Shown: piece after piece, positions 1 to 6,206 of the stretch | How positions within the stretch are numbered: the stretch's first letter is position 1 | How the letters are laid out: every line of letters begins with the position of its first letter | Source of the DNA: JAFKKF01 sp035651055 | GTDB lineage: Bacteria > Pseudomonadota > Alphaproteobacteria > Rhizobiales > Kaistiaceae | DNA length: 40,055 bases | Direction of reading: 5' to 3' | Assembly: GCA_035651055.1 (NCBI GenBank) | Contig: DASRGK010000013.1 | Span: 1-40,055 of the forward strand | Translations under genes and position numbers: made by a program | The notes under the pieces: generated by a model | Seen by the model: the letters and a program-made list of their open reading frames with translations, nothing else | Told to the model about the DNA's origin: nothing | The model's database searches: none

Positions 1-716
1 ATCGCGGCGCCGCGATGCATGATCTCGCGGACGAAATGGAACTTGGCGCCGAGCTGGCCGCCGGGATGGAAGACGTGGAAGTCCTCCGCCGTGAAGCCGC
101 GCGCTTCGAGGAGCGCAATGGCGAGCGCATCGCCGAGCGCCATCTGCATGATGGTCGAGGTGGTCGGCGCAAGGCCGTGCGGGCAGGCCTCGGCCGCATC
201 GGGGAGGAGGAGGACGAGGTCGGCCTGCCGGGCGAGCGAGCTTTCCGGCTTGGCGGTGACCGCGATCAGCTTGTTGCCGAAGCGGCGGGCGAATTCGACG
301 AAGGCGCGCAGCTCGACCGATTCGCCCGACCAGGACAGCGCGAAGATGACGTCCTCGCGGGCGGCGACCATGCCGAGGTCGCCGTGGCCCGCCTCGGCGG
401 GGTGGACGAAGAAGGCCGGCGTGCCGGTCGAGGCGAGGGTGGCGGCGATCTTGCGTCCGACGTGGCCGCTCTTGCCGACGCCGCTGACGACGACGCGGCC
501 GCGCGGCCGCCCGTCGGCGTCCGGGCGGGTGGCGCGGTCGACGATCTCGACCGCTTCCGAGAAGGGGGCGGCAAGGCCGTTCCCGAGCGCTTCGCGGAGA
601 GCGGCGAGGCCGGCCGCCTCCGTCCCGAGGGTCCGGCGCGCCGATGCGGCGGCGCCGGCGGCGCGTTCGCGCTCGGCCTTCTTGGCCGCCCGCTTCTCCG
701 AAAGGGAAATCGCCAC
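1..716 (-). CDS. kdsD: Arabinose-5-phosphate isomerase, KpsF/GutQ family (3' part outside window)
   Basis: Interconverts D-ribulose 5-phosphate and D-arabinose 5-phosphate, the first step towards Kdo for lipopolysaccharide, in the cytoplasm. About 238 N-terminal residues are visible, covering the SIS domain. Seen directly: the sugar-phosphate loop SGVGKSGHVGRK, the segment HPAEAGHGDLGM, the SWSGES loop, and the end-of-SIS segment DFHVFHPGGQLG followed by REIMHRG, which normally leads into the paired CBS domains that lie beyond base 1. I chose the GTG at 716: GGAG sits 5 nt upstream, a TGA lies in frame further upstream, and no ATG lies between. It is divergent from the beta-barrel gene at 886. 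The N-terminus is Ala/Lys/Arg-rich and somewhat longer than usual. Identification is firm; the exact start is less so. Confidence 0.9.
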   Translation of the reverse strand, partial: MAISLSEKRAAKKAERERAAGAAASARRTLGTEAAGLAALREALGNGLAAPFSEAVEIVDRATRPDADGRPRGRVVVSGVGKSGHVGRKIAATLASTGTPAFFVHPAEAGHGDLGMVAAREDVIFALSWSGESVELRAFVEFARRFGNKLIAVTAKPESSLARQADLVLLLPDAAEACPHGLAPTTSTIMQMALGDALAIALLEARGFTAEDFHVFHPGGQLGAKFHFVREIMHRGAA

Positions 717-885
717 GATCGCTCCAGGCTGAGGCCGGCGAACCGGTCCCGATCATCCCGTCCTACTAGCATTTTTGCGCCCTGACGAGAACGAAGCGGC
801 CGCCGAAAGGAAGCGTTAACCAAGGTTTTTTACGGTCCGGAAAGGATGCGCGGCGAAGCGCCGCTGCCGAGGGGACGTTTCCGCG

Positions 886-2259
886 ATGCGCAGAGCCCTG
901 ATTCTCGCCGCGCTTGCCGCGGCCGCGCCGGCAGCCGCCGAAGCCGCAACCGGCGACCCGGTCGTCCTTTCCGAAACGCCCGGCGCCGGCGATGCCAGCC
1001 CCGATGCGGCGACTCCGCCGCTTCCGCTTCCGCCGCCCGATCCGCTGCGGACCGGATCGGTGAAGCCGGAGAGGCCGGCGGAGAACGAGCCGCCGGTTGC
1101 GCCCGTCCGGCGGACGCCCCCCGACCTCGACCCGTATGAGCCGCTCGGCATCCATGTCGGCAGCTTCATCCTTTATCCCTCGGTCACCATCGGCGCCGGC
1201 TATACGACCAACGCGCCGGCGGCGGCGGGCGGCGCCGCCTCTGGCTACGTCTCGGTCACGCCGGAACTGAAGGTCCGGTCCGACTGGGCCCGGCACGAAC
1301 TGTCGCTGACGCTCCGCGGCTCCTCGGACCGGTTCTTCAGCGACGCGGCGGCCGACAAGCCGAGCGCCTCGCTCGAAGCGGGCGCCCGCCTCGATCTCGC
1401 CGACGGCTGGCAGGCCAATCTCGACGGTTCCTACGCGGTCGAGCGGAAGAGCGTCACCAACGCGGTCTTCCCGCCGGATTCCGATCCGACCGGCGAGGTG
1501 CGGACATTGTCCGGCGATGCCGGCATCACGCGCAACCTCGGGCCTGCCGCGATCACGCTCGCCGCGCGCGCGACGCGGACGACCTATGGCGTCGCTACCG
1601 GGGGCGGGGTGACCCTCGACCAGAGCGACCGGGACAATGTCGATTATGGCGCCCGCGTCCGGCTCGCCTACGAGGTTACCCCGGCGCTCTCGCCCTTCGT
1701 CGAGGCGGAGGTGAGCCGGCGGAGCTTCGACCAGGCGGTCGACAGCAACGGCATCGCGCGGGCGAGCCGCGGGGTCGCGGTGCGCGCGGGCGTGGCGATC
1801 GACACCGGCCCGCTCCTTGCCGGCGAGGTGGCGATCGGCGCGCAGCGCCAGACCTTCGCCGATCCGGCGCTTGCCGACATTGCGGCGCTCACCGTCGACG
1901 GGTCGCTCACCTGGGCGCCGACGCCGCTGGTCACGGTCACCGCCGACCTGTCGACGGCGATCAATCCGGGCACCGATCCGGCTTCCTCGGGCTCCGTCGA
2001 ATACGACGCATCGCTCGAGACGACCTATGCCTGGCGCGACAATATCGACCTCAGCGTCAATGCCGGCCTCGTCCACGAGCGTTTTCAGGGGACCGGCGAG
2101 AACGACCGGACCTACAGCGTCGGCGCCGGGATCACGTGGAAGATCAACCGCTACCTCCGCCTGACCGGCTCCTACACCCACGAATGGCTGGTCTCGAACG
2201 ACGCGGCGTCGAACTACACCGCCGACGGGGTACGGGTCGACCTGAAGGTCCAGCGTTAA
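886..2259 (+). CDS. Secreted outer-membrane beta-barrel protein (BBP2-like)
   Basis: 457 residues. A Sec signal peptide (MRR then an Ala/Leu-rich core, likely cleaved near residue 20-22) is followed by a Pro/Ala-rich linker to about residue 80. The rest alternates polar and hydrophobic residues with many Tyr/Trp/Gly turns, as in an outer-membrane barrel; it begins with GSFILYPSVTIGAGY and ends with ITWKINRYLRLTGSYTHEW and a short basic tail. This pattern resembles the putative beta-barrel porin 2 family (PF10082) common in Hyphomicrobiales. GAGGGG lies 9-14 nt before the ATG. Such proteins are often linked to surface polysaccharide loci, but no such genes are visible here, so the substrate is unknown. 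It could also be described simply as a hypothetical outer-membrane protein. The 169 bp separating it from kdsD must hold both divergent promoters. Confidence 0.75.
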   Translation: MRRALILAALAAAAPAAAEAATGDPVVLSETPGAGDASPDAATPPLPLPPPDPLRTGSVKPERPAENEPPVAPVRRTPPDLDPYEPLGIHVGSFILYPSVTIGAGYTTNAPAAAGGAASGYVSVTPELKVRSDWARHELSLTLRGSSDRFFSDAAADKPSASLEAGARLDLADGWQANLDGSYAVERKSVTNAVFPPDSDPTGEVRTLSGDAGITRNLGPAAITLAARATRTTYGVATGGGVTLDQSDRDNVDYGARVRLAYEVTPALSPFVEAEVSRRSFDQAVDSNGIARASRGVAVRAGVAIDTGPLLAGEVAIGAQRQTFADPALADIAALTVDGSLTWAPTPLVTVTADLSTAINPGTDPASSGSVEYDASLETTYAWRDNIDLSVNAGLVHERFQGTGENDRTYSVGAGITWKINRYLRLTGSYTHEWLVSNDAASNYTADGVRVDLKVQR

Positions 2260-2475
2260 AGCCGTAGCGGGTGGCATGCCGAAAGCGTCGGCTGGCGGAG
2301 CCTTCCCCCGCCAATGGCGAGGATCGGCGGCGACTGGGCGGCATGCGTTGCCGCCGAGCCGTCCTCGCCCCGTCCGAAGGCCGACCTGAGGCACGCGGGG
2401 AAAACGGCGCCTCGCCGACGGCCGAGTTCATGGCGGCCTCTCACGTCGCCCGCAGGGCTCCGCTAGAATGGCGCC

Positions 2476-3201
2476 ATGTATCTCGACGTGGTCGACCTCC
2501 GCGCCTTTTATGCCGAGCGGATCGGCGTGATCGTCGCGCGGCTGATCGGCGTGAAGCTCCGCCGGCGCTGGCCCTCGGTCGAAGGCCAGCGGCTGGTCGG
2601 GATCGGGTACGCCACGCCGTACCTCCGCCAGTTCGGCGGGGCGGCGGAGAGCGCCATCGCCTTCATGCCGGCGGTGCAGGGCGTGGTGAACTGGCCGCCG
2701 GAGGGGCCGAACGCGACGGCGCTGATCGAGGACGACGAGCTGCCGCTCCGCGACGCCTCGGTCGATCGCGTCCTGGTCGTCCACGCGCTCGAAATGGCGG
2801 CCGATGCGCGGAACGTCCTGAAGGAAATCTGGCGGGTGCTGGCGCCGGGCGGCCGGGTCATCCTCGTCGTCCCCAACCGGCGGGGCCTGTGGACGCGGGG
2901 CGAGGCGACGCCCTTCGGCTACGGCCGGCCGTTCAGCCGCGGGCAGCTGACGGCGCTCCTCCGCGAATCGCTGTTCTCGCCGCTCGGCTGGAGCGAGGCG
3001 CTCTGCATGCCGCCGATCCGGCGGCGGATTTTCGTCAAGAACGGCGCCGCCTGGGAGCGGCTCGGGCTTTACCTCTGGCCGGCCTTTGCCGGCGTCTACA
3101 TCGTCGAGGCTACGAAGCAGCTTTACGCCGGCATTCCCGCGCGGGGCGGTGGGCGGGTCAGGGCCGTGCTACGGCCGGCGCTGGTGCCGCCGGGGGCCTA
3201 A
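2476..3201 (+). CDS. Class I SAM-dependent methyltransferase
   Basis: 241 residues, cytoplasmic. The methyltransferase-11 core is clear in the middle: the acidic/hydrophobic strand LPLRDASVDRVLVVHALEM, then the helix NVLKEIWRVLAPGGRVILVVPNR typical of motifs II-III. The usual glycine-rich motif I is replaced by the unconventional LVGIGYATPYLRQF near residues 40-53, where GIGYATPYL probably takes its place. The C-terminus is basic. The substrate is not indicated. In many Hyphomicrobiales a methyltransferase of this type lies next to gloB; here gloB is about 8 kb away at 11074 and the AT-rich toxin-antitoxin patch starts immediately downstream, so an insertion or rearrangement could have separated them (inference). 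The ribosome binding site is weak. The 216 bp upstream hold nothing I recognise. Confidence 0.8.
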   Translation: MYLDVVDLRAFYAERIGVIVARLIGVKLRRRWPSVEGQRLVGIGYATPYLRQFGGAAESAIAFMPAVQGVVNWPPEGPNATALIEDDELPLRDASVDRVLVVHALEMAADARNVLKEIWRVLAPGGRVILVVPNRRGLWTRGEATPFGYGRPFSRGQLTALLRESLFSPLGWSEALCMPPIRRRIFVKNGAAWERLGLYLWPAFAGVYIVEATKQLYAGIPARGGGRVRAVLRPALVPPGA

Positions 3202-3350
3202 GCAAAGCACCTGTAAGCATCTGTAAGTTCTCCATTTCTAGCGCTGTATTGCACATGCTACGTTGCACACGCGCCGATTCTCAACCGTGTGACAAATACG
3301 CCCCGTCAACCAAAAATCGCAAGTTCTTCGCCTGTTCCCATAGACGCGGC

Positions 3351-3374
3351 GTTGTTAATATATATATTAACAAC
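3351..3374. promoter_or_regulatory. Perfect 24-bp palindrome, likely operator of the TAC operon
   Basis: The half-site GTTGTTAATATA (3351-3362) is followed without spacer by its exact reverse complement (3363-3374). It ends 13 nt before the ATG of the first gene of the operon and just upstream of its AGGG ribosome binding site. It contains TATATT, which could act as a -10 box. An XRE-type DNA-binding protein is encoded second in the operon, and antitoxins of this class normally bind a palindrome at their own promoter, so autorepression through this site is the simplest reading. The palindrome is direct observation; operator function is inference. Confidence 0.7.
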
Positions 3375-3387
3375 TGAAGCAGGGCCT

Positions 3388-3828
3388 ATGAAGGGTCTAC
3401 AACCGCCCACAGCTACACTCTATGACATCGTTGTTCGAGGAGACGCGGCCGATATCCGACTTGCGCCAACGGCTTACGCTGCCTACGTGGCTGCCCGTGC
3501 GGGAACCGACAAGATATCAATGCAACGGAAGGCCCATCTGGAGCGTTACTTCCGTGAATTTTGCGAGCACAACCCCCACCGGCTGACAGATGAGAAATTC
3601 AAGAAAGAGCAAACTTTCGCCACCGCTCACGGGAAGGTCGCCGTTTGGGCCTTCAAGGCATGGCAATGGCGGCTCTATGGATCCATTCTCACAGTAGCCG
3701 GAAAAAGAACGTTTGTCGGAACGCGCGTCGATGATTCGAAGAAACAGAACAAAGCCAATAAGACGCTGCTCAAGCTTGCGGCTGACGATATAGCACGCTT
3801 AATCGAGTTCCAGAGTAAGGGGAAATAA
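3388..3828 (+). CDS. HigB/RelE-like toxin of a toxin-antitoxin-chaperone module
   Basis: 146 residues from the ATG at 3388, which has AGGG about 4 nt upstream; an in-frame reading from 3289 would run through the palindrome and is less likely. The C-terminal half has the hallmarks of the RelE/HigB ribosome-dependent mRNA interferase fold: a Trp/Arg-rich strand (VWAFKAWQWRLYGSI), then GKRTFVGTRVDDSKKQNKA and a terminal helix with LLKLAADDIARL. This matches the family pattern of a strand, a Lys-Lys box with nearby Lys, and an Ala-rich helix. The N-terminal 45 residues are not typical of small HigB proteins. One base separates it from the antitoxin gene. Base composition is clearly AT-richer than the surroundings, suggesting horizontal transfer. 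The family call comes from the motif pattern and the operon context; the exact target is unknown. Confidence 0.65.
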   Translation: MKGLQPPTATLYDIVVRGDAADIRLAPTAYAAYVAARAGTDKISMQRKAHLERYFREFCEHNPHRLTDEKFKKEQTFATAHGKVAVWAFKAWQWRLYGSILTVAGKRTFVGTRVDDSKKQNKANKTLLKLAADDIARLIEFQSKGK

Positions 3829-3829
3829 G

Positions 3830-4294
3830 ATGAGTCGGATGGCGGCAATTGTCGATCAAAGCACGATCGAAGCCGAGGAAAATCTCTTGATTGATTTTCA
3901 GTTCCTTATCCAGGAGCTGATTATGGAGAAAGGCCTGTCCCGGACTCAGCTTGCGGCAAAAGCTGGTATTTCCAAAGCGCGACTGTCGCAGCTCTTCAAG
4001 TCGGATGCTAATCCTACGGCAAAGACGTTTGCTAGAATTCTCCACGCGCTTGGAGAAACTGCCTGTGTTACCACGAAAAGGAAATTTCTGTCTTCCAGAA
4101 CCCCGGTCAACGATCCCACCGAATGGAATTGGGATTTCTCGGAAACGACGTCAACGACGGCGCCCGCGGACATGGGTAAGACCGCCCAGTTTGTTGCGGT
4201 TCTGCGGGAAAATCTCGCGTCGAACGACAACTATAGCAGCCTCGTTGTCGAGTGGGAGAACGGACGACAGTCGATTTCTTTGAAAGCGGCTTAA
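3830..4294 (+). CDS. XRE-family antitoxin (HigA-like) with C-terminal extension
   Basis: 154 residues. A classic helix-turn-helix occupies about residues 25-75: a leading helix with LIQELIMEKGLSRTQLAAKAG, then ISKARLSQLFKSD and NPTAKTFARILHALG. It should bind the palindrome at 3351-3374 and neutralise the upstream toxin. After the DNA-binding domain comes a tail of about 77 residues containing the aromatic patch EWNWDF (residues 98-103) and a mixed helix/strand end. In chaperone-dependent antitoxins such as Mycobacterium tuberculosis HigA1 (Rv1956) a C-terminal chaperone-addiction segment makes the protein unstable until SecB-like Rv1957 binds; the tail here is a candidate for that segment (inference). 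The gene begins 1 nt after the toxin stop and is followed 3 nt later by the third gene, so all three are very probably co-translated. Confidence 0.8.
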   Translation: MSRMAAIVDQSTIEAEENLLIDFQFLIQELIMEKGLSRTQLAAKAGISKARLSQLFKSDANPTAKTFARILHALGETACVTTKRKFLSSRTPVNDPTEWNWDFSETTSTTAPADMGKTAQFVAVLRENLASNDNYSSLVVEWENGRQSISLKAA

Positions 4295-4297
4295 TTG

Positions 4298-4792
4298 ATG
4301 AGCTTGCCGACCGATCCAGAAGAGAAATCTGAGACGCTGCCACAGCCAGTTGACGACTCGGCGGGCAAGAAGCGCGCGTCTTACAATCGCTTGGTGCGAC
4401 AAGCACGCCTTTTGTCTCTCATATTGGAGAAGGTCGACTTCAAAATGGCCGCAGAGTCCCTGGGTGTAAGTCGTAGCCTGTTGACGCGTGACATCACTGG
4501 AAAGAAGAAGATATTGAGTTCCGGGGCTACAGACGGGACCTGTATCGCGAACATGTCTTGGAATATATCAATCAAATATAAGAGGAAGATTTTATCCGGC
4601 TGCACTGCCATATATCTCGTGGCATATGATGGAATGCAGGATTGCGCGGAGGATACCATAGAGATGTTTTTGGAGAATGTAGCGAAAGCAGCTACATATC
4701 CGTATTTTAGAGCGCTGTATGCTCACCTAGACTGGGCTGCCAATCCACAGTCTGCGCCGCTCCCAATTCTGAAATTCCAGCCTAATGTCTAG
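4298..4792 (+). CDS. SecB-like chaperone of the toxin-antitoxin-chaperone module
   Basis: 164 residues, starting at the ATG 3 nt after the antitoxin stop (an in-frame TTG lies just before it). The N-terminal 25 residues are polar and probably disordered. The C-terminal half follows the SecB pattern: two beta strands (SWNISIKYKRK and GCTAIYLVAYDGM), an acidic helix, then FLENVAKAATYPYFRALYAH and SAPLPILKFQPN. This parallels the SecB signature in which a PY.R segment is followed by a helix and a short proline/leucine strand; solitary SecB-like Rv1957 of M. tuberculosis has WPYIREYVYDLT and LPPLTLEI at the same place. Position after a HigB-HigA pair is exactly that of TAC chaperones. Overall identity to true SecB is low, so structure prediction would be decisive. 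The alternative is an unrelated hypothetical accessory protein. Confidence 0.6.
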   Translation: MSLPTDPEEKSETLPQPVDDSAGKKRASYNRLVRQARLLSLILEKVDFKMAAESLGVSRSLLTRDITGKKKILSSGATDGTCIANMSWNISIKYKRKILSGCTAIYLVAYDGMQDCAEDTIEMFLENVAKAATYPYFRALYAHLDWAANPQSAPLPILKFQPNV

Positions 4793-4935
4793 GAACGAGT
4801 ACCTTCGCGCAGCCTCCCTGTCGTCAAGCCCGTGAATACGTCGACGCAATGATCGTCAAAAATCGATAAATGAGCGTCTCGAAGTCGGCGCTTAGACGAG
4901 TGCAGACTTAGATACATCCGTTACTTGACGTTTTA

Positions 4936-5147
4936 CTACTCGTCGCTCGACGCGTTGAGTTCGTCGACCGTGAGCGCGGCCTTGGCCGCCTTCGCCTTCC
5001 GCACCTGAGGCGAACTTGGCGGCGGGCGTCTCCACCTCACGGCTTCCGCCTCGGTCGCGTCCTTGGCTTCATTCGCGAGCCGAAGCGCCTTGAGCGGGCG
5101 GTGTTGGCATCGAGGCGCTTCGAATCGCAAGCCACTCCGTTCAGCAT
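4936..5147 (-). pseudogene. Frameshifted relic of the small basic protein gene at 6207-6506
   Basis: The minus strand here aligns with the downstream two thirds of the intact gene at 6207-6506. In order one reads KRLDANTAR, then a one-base deletion near 5094 (GAGCGG on the plus strand where the intact copy has GAGGCGG), then LKALRLANEAKDATEAE, an out-of-frame patch around 5000-5030, and finally QVRKAKAAKAALTVDELN and ASSDE before TAG. The intact copy ends EELNASNDE. No start or N-terminal third is recognisable beyond about 5147. The copy begins exactly at its stop codon where the AT-rich patch ends, so it marks that boundary. It is a decayed duplicate rather than an expressed gene. Confidence 0.75.
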
Positions 5148-5280
5148 GGTGTGCCGGTTCTAAGGCCCTTCCGGGAGGGGTTTCGGCGGACGCGCGGGGA
5201 TCGCCCTGCACAGAGGGTATCCGCGGCGCGAGCGCTTGAGGCGCGACCGCCGAAACCGGCAGCGACAGGCTCAGAGCACA

Positions 5281-5421
5281 GCCGTCCTTCGAGGCTCGCC
5301 GCGTTGCGGCGAGCACCTCAGGATGAGGGCCGTTTGTGATGCCGTCCGCGACGCCGTCCGCGGTGGAGATAACGGAATGCCTCATCCTGAGGTGCGAGCG
5401 GAGCGAGCCTCGAAGGACGGC
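5281..5421. repeat. Inverted pair of REP-like palindromic repeats
   Basis: Copy 1 (5281-5328) starts GCCGTCCTTCGAGGCTCGC and ends GAGCACCTCAGGATGAGG. Copy 2 (5380-5421) is the same element in the opposite orientation, starting CCTCATCCTGAGGTGCGAGC and ending CTCGAAGGACGGC. Each copy is itself a hairpin, and together they bracket 51 bp. The core (CTTCGAGGCTC / CCTCAGGATGAGG) is a dispersed intergenic repeat widely seen in Hyphomicrobiales genomes. No transposase is adjacent. Confidence 0.8.
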
Positions 5422-5502
5422 TAAGGCGGGGCCAGGTCGGCGTCGGCCCGGCGGGGACGGTGTGGGTGAAGTCCGCGGGCGGCGCTGCGGGTAGGCAATG
5501 GC

Positions 5503-5537
5503 ATGGATCACCGGCTCGGGGGCCGGTGATGACGGTG
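5503..5537. repeat. Short hairpin repeat
   Basis: A perfect 9-bp stem, ATCACCGGC (5507-5515) and GCCGGTGAT (5522-5530), encloses a 6-nt loop TCGGGG. It is flanked by GG and GACGG and resembles the common alphaproteobacterial intergenic element that reads GTCATCACCGG...CCGGTGATCC. There is no T-run on either side, so it is better explained as a REP-like element than as a terminator. Confidence 0.55.
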
Positions 5538-5586
5538 GTGAGATAGTGGGACAGGTCGGAGCCGAGGTGAGTACTCTCCACTCCGT

Positions 5587-5652
5587 CGCCCTTGCACTCG
5601 CCCCCTCCACCATGCTTCGCATGGTCCCCCTCCCCCGCTTCGCGGAGGAGGA
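5587..5652. repeat. Partial copy of the repeat family at 7853-7980
   Basis: The segment CCACCATGCTTCGCATGGTC followed by CCCCTCCCCC and a CGCTTCGCGGAGGAGGA hairpin matches, with small changes, the right half of the repeat at 7853-7980 (CCACCATGCCGCGCATGGTC then CCCCCTCCCC). The left half of the element is missing here. Confidence 0.6.
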
Positions 5653-5690
5653 TGCAGCGCCTTTTCCGGCAACGGCGATGCCGGCGAGAG

Positions 5691-5721
5691 GAAAAGCCGG
5701 GCGCCGCGACCAGCGCCCGGC
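5691..5721 (-). terminator. Rho-independent terminator of the Met-rich protein gene
   Basis: A 9-bp stem GCCGGGCGC (5696-5704) and GCGCCCGGC (5713-5721) with an 8-nt loop lies 20 nt beyond the stop codon at 5742. Read on the minus strand the stem is followed by CTTTTCC, a short U-tract. Confidence 0.6.
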
Positions 5722-5741
5722 GGTCGTGGCGTTGGCGCTGG

Positions 5742-6041
5742 CTACTTCGCCATTTTCTCGCATTCGGCCATGGCTTCGGCCGAGGACGTGTCGACCATGT
5801 AGGTCTTCCCGTCGGCGCCGGTCATGATCATGGTGCAGTGATCGAGCACCTTGGCCATGCCCATCATCTTGTCGGCCGCCATCTTGTCGGTGACCATCAT
5901 GGTGCCCATGTGCCCGTCGGGCATGAATGCCATGACCTCGCCGCCCTTCATCATCCCCATCGTTCCCATCGCATCGTCGGCAAGCGCCGGCGCGAGCGAG
6001 GCGGCCATGATGCCGGCGGCGCCGAGAAGCAGTGCGCGCAT
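5742..6041 (-). CDS. Small methionine-rich secreted protein
   Basis: 99 residues from the ATG at 6041, which has a strong GGAGG upstream; a longer in-frame reading to 6137 lacks a signal peptide at its start and is rejected. Residues 1-21 form a Sec signal peptide ending SLAPALA, so the protein is probably periplasmic. About 20 of the 99 residues are Met, clustered as MGTMGMMKGGEVMAFM and HMGTMMV, with His44, His68 and two Cys (69 and 94) that could form a disulfide. Met/His clusters of this sort occur in periplasmic copper-handling proteins, but no known domain is recognised and no copper genes are adjacent, so metal binding is only a hypothesis. It is a single-gene unit with its own terminator. 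Confidence 0.75.
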   Translation of the reverse strand: MRALLLGAAGIMAASLAPALADDAMGTMGMMKGGEVMAFMPDGHMGTMMVTDKMAADKMMGMAKVLDHCTMIMTGADGKTYMVDTSSAEAMAECEKMAK

Positions 6042-6206
6042 TTTTCTTCCTCCGTTTTCCAAAGTTGCTCCGCCATTCCGGCGGCAACGGATTGGGTAGC
6101 ACGCGCTTCCCCGCCGCCCGTTCAAATGGCGTGTCACTTTCCGGCGCGCGCAACCGCAGCCGCACCCGCGCCCGCGTGAAGGGAACGTGATCCTGCGGAG
6201 AGGAGG

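Larger units (their letters stand above)
5148..5741. other. Gene-free stretch made of intergenic repeats
   Basis: No credible protein gene on either strand: the open frames here are low-complexity Arg/Pro/Ser translations of repeats without homologous-looking motifs or ribosome binding sites. It holds an inverted pair of palindromic repeats (5281-5421), a hairpin repeat (5503-5537), a partial copy of a third repeat family (5587-5652) and the terminator of the methionine-rich gene (5691-5721). Such a concentration suggests a scar region that tolerates insertions. Confidence 0.7.

Noticed and set aside
766..2394. Long open frame on the minus strand opposite the beta-barrel gene
   Set aside because: Its translation is Arg/Gly/Asp-rich without motifs, as expected for a shadow of a GC-rich gene; the plus-strand product has a signal peptide and barrel pattern.
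3202..3350. tRNA or attachment site as the entry point of the AT-rich patch
   Set aside because: No cloverleaf or tRNA 3' end could be folded by eye, and no matching direct repeat was found at 4793-4935.
4442..4520. Helix-turn-helix-like stretch (MAAESLGVSRSLLTRD) in the third TAC protein
   Set aside because: It could suggest a second DNA-binding protein, but it lies where SecB-like proteins have their first strand region and lacks the flanking helices of a full domain; the C-terminal SecB pattern explains the protein better.
4793..4935. Short open minus-strand stretch reading SIFDDHCVDVFTGL
   Set aside because: It might be a transposase or integrase fragment marking the island edge, but it is about 35 residues with no start and no recognisable motif.
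4936..6165. 409-residue minus-strand frame
   Set aside because: Only its last part resembles a protein (the relic at 4936-5147); the remainder crosses repeats and the Met-rich gene in another frame.
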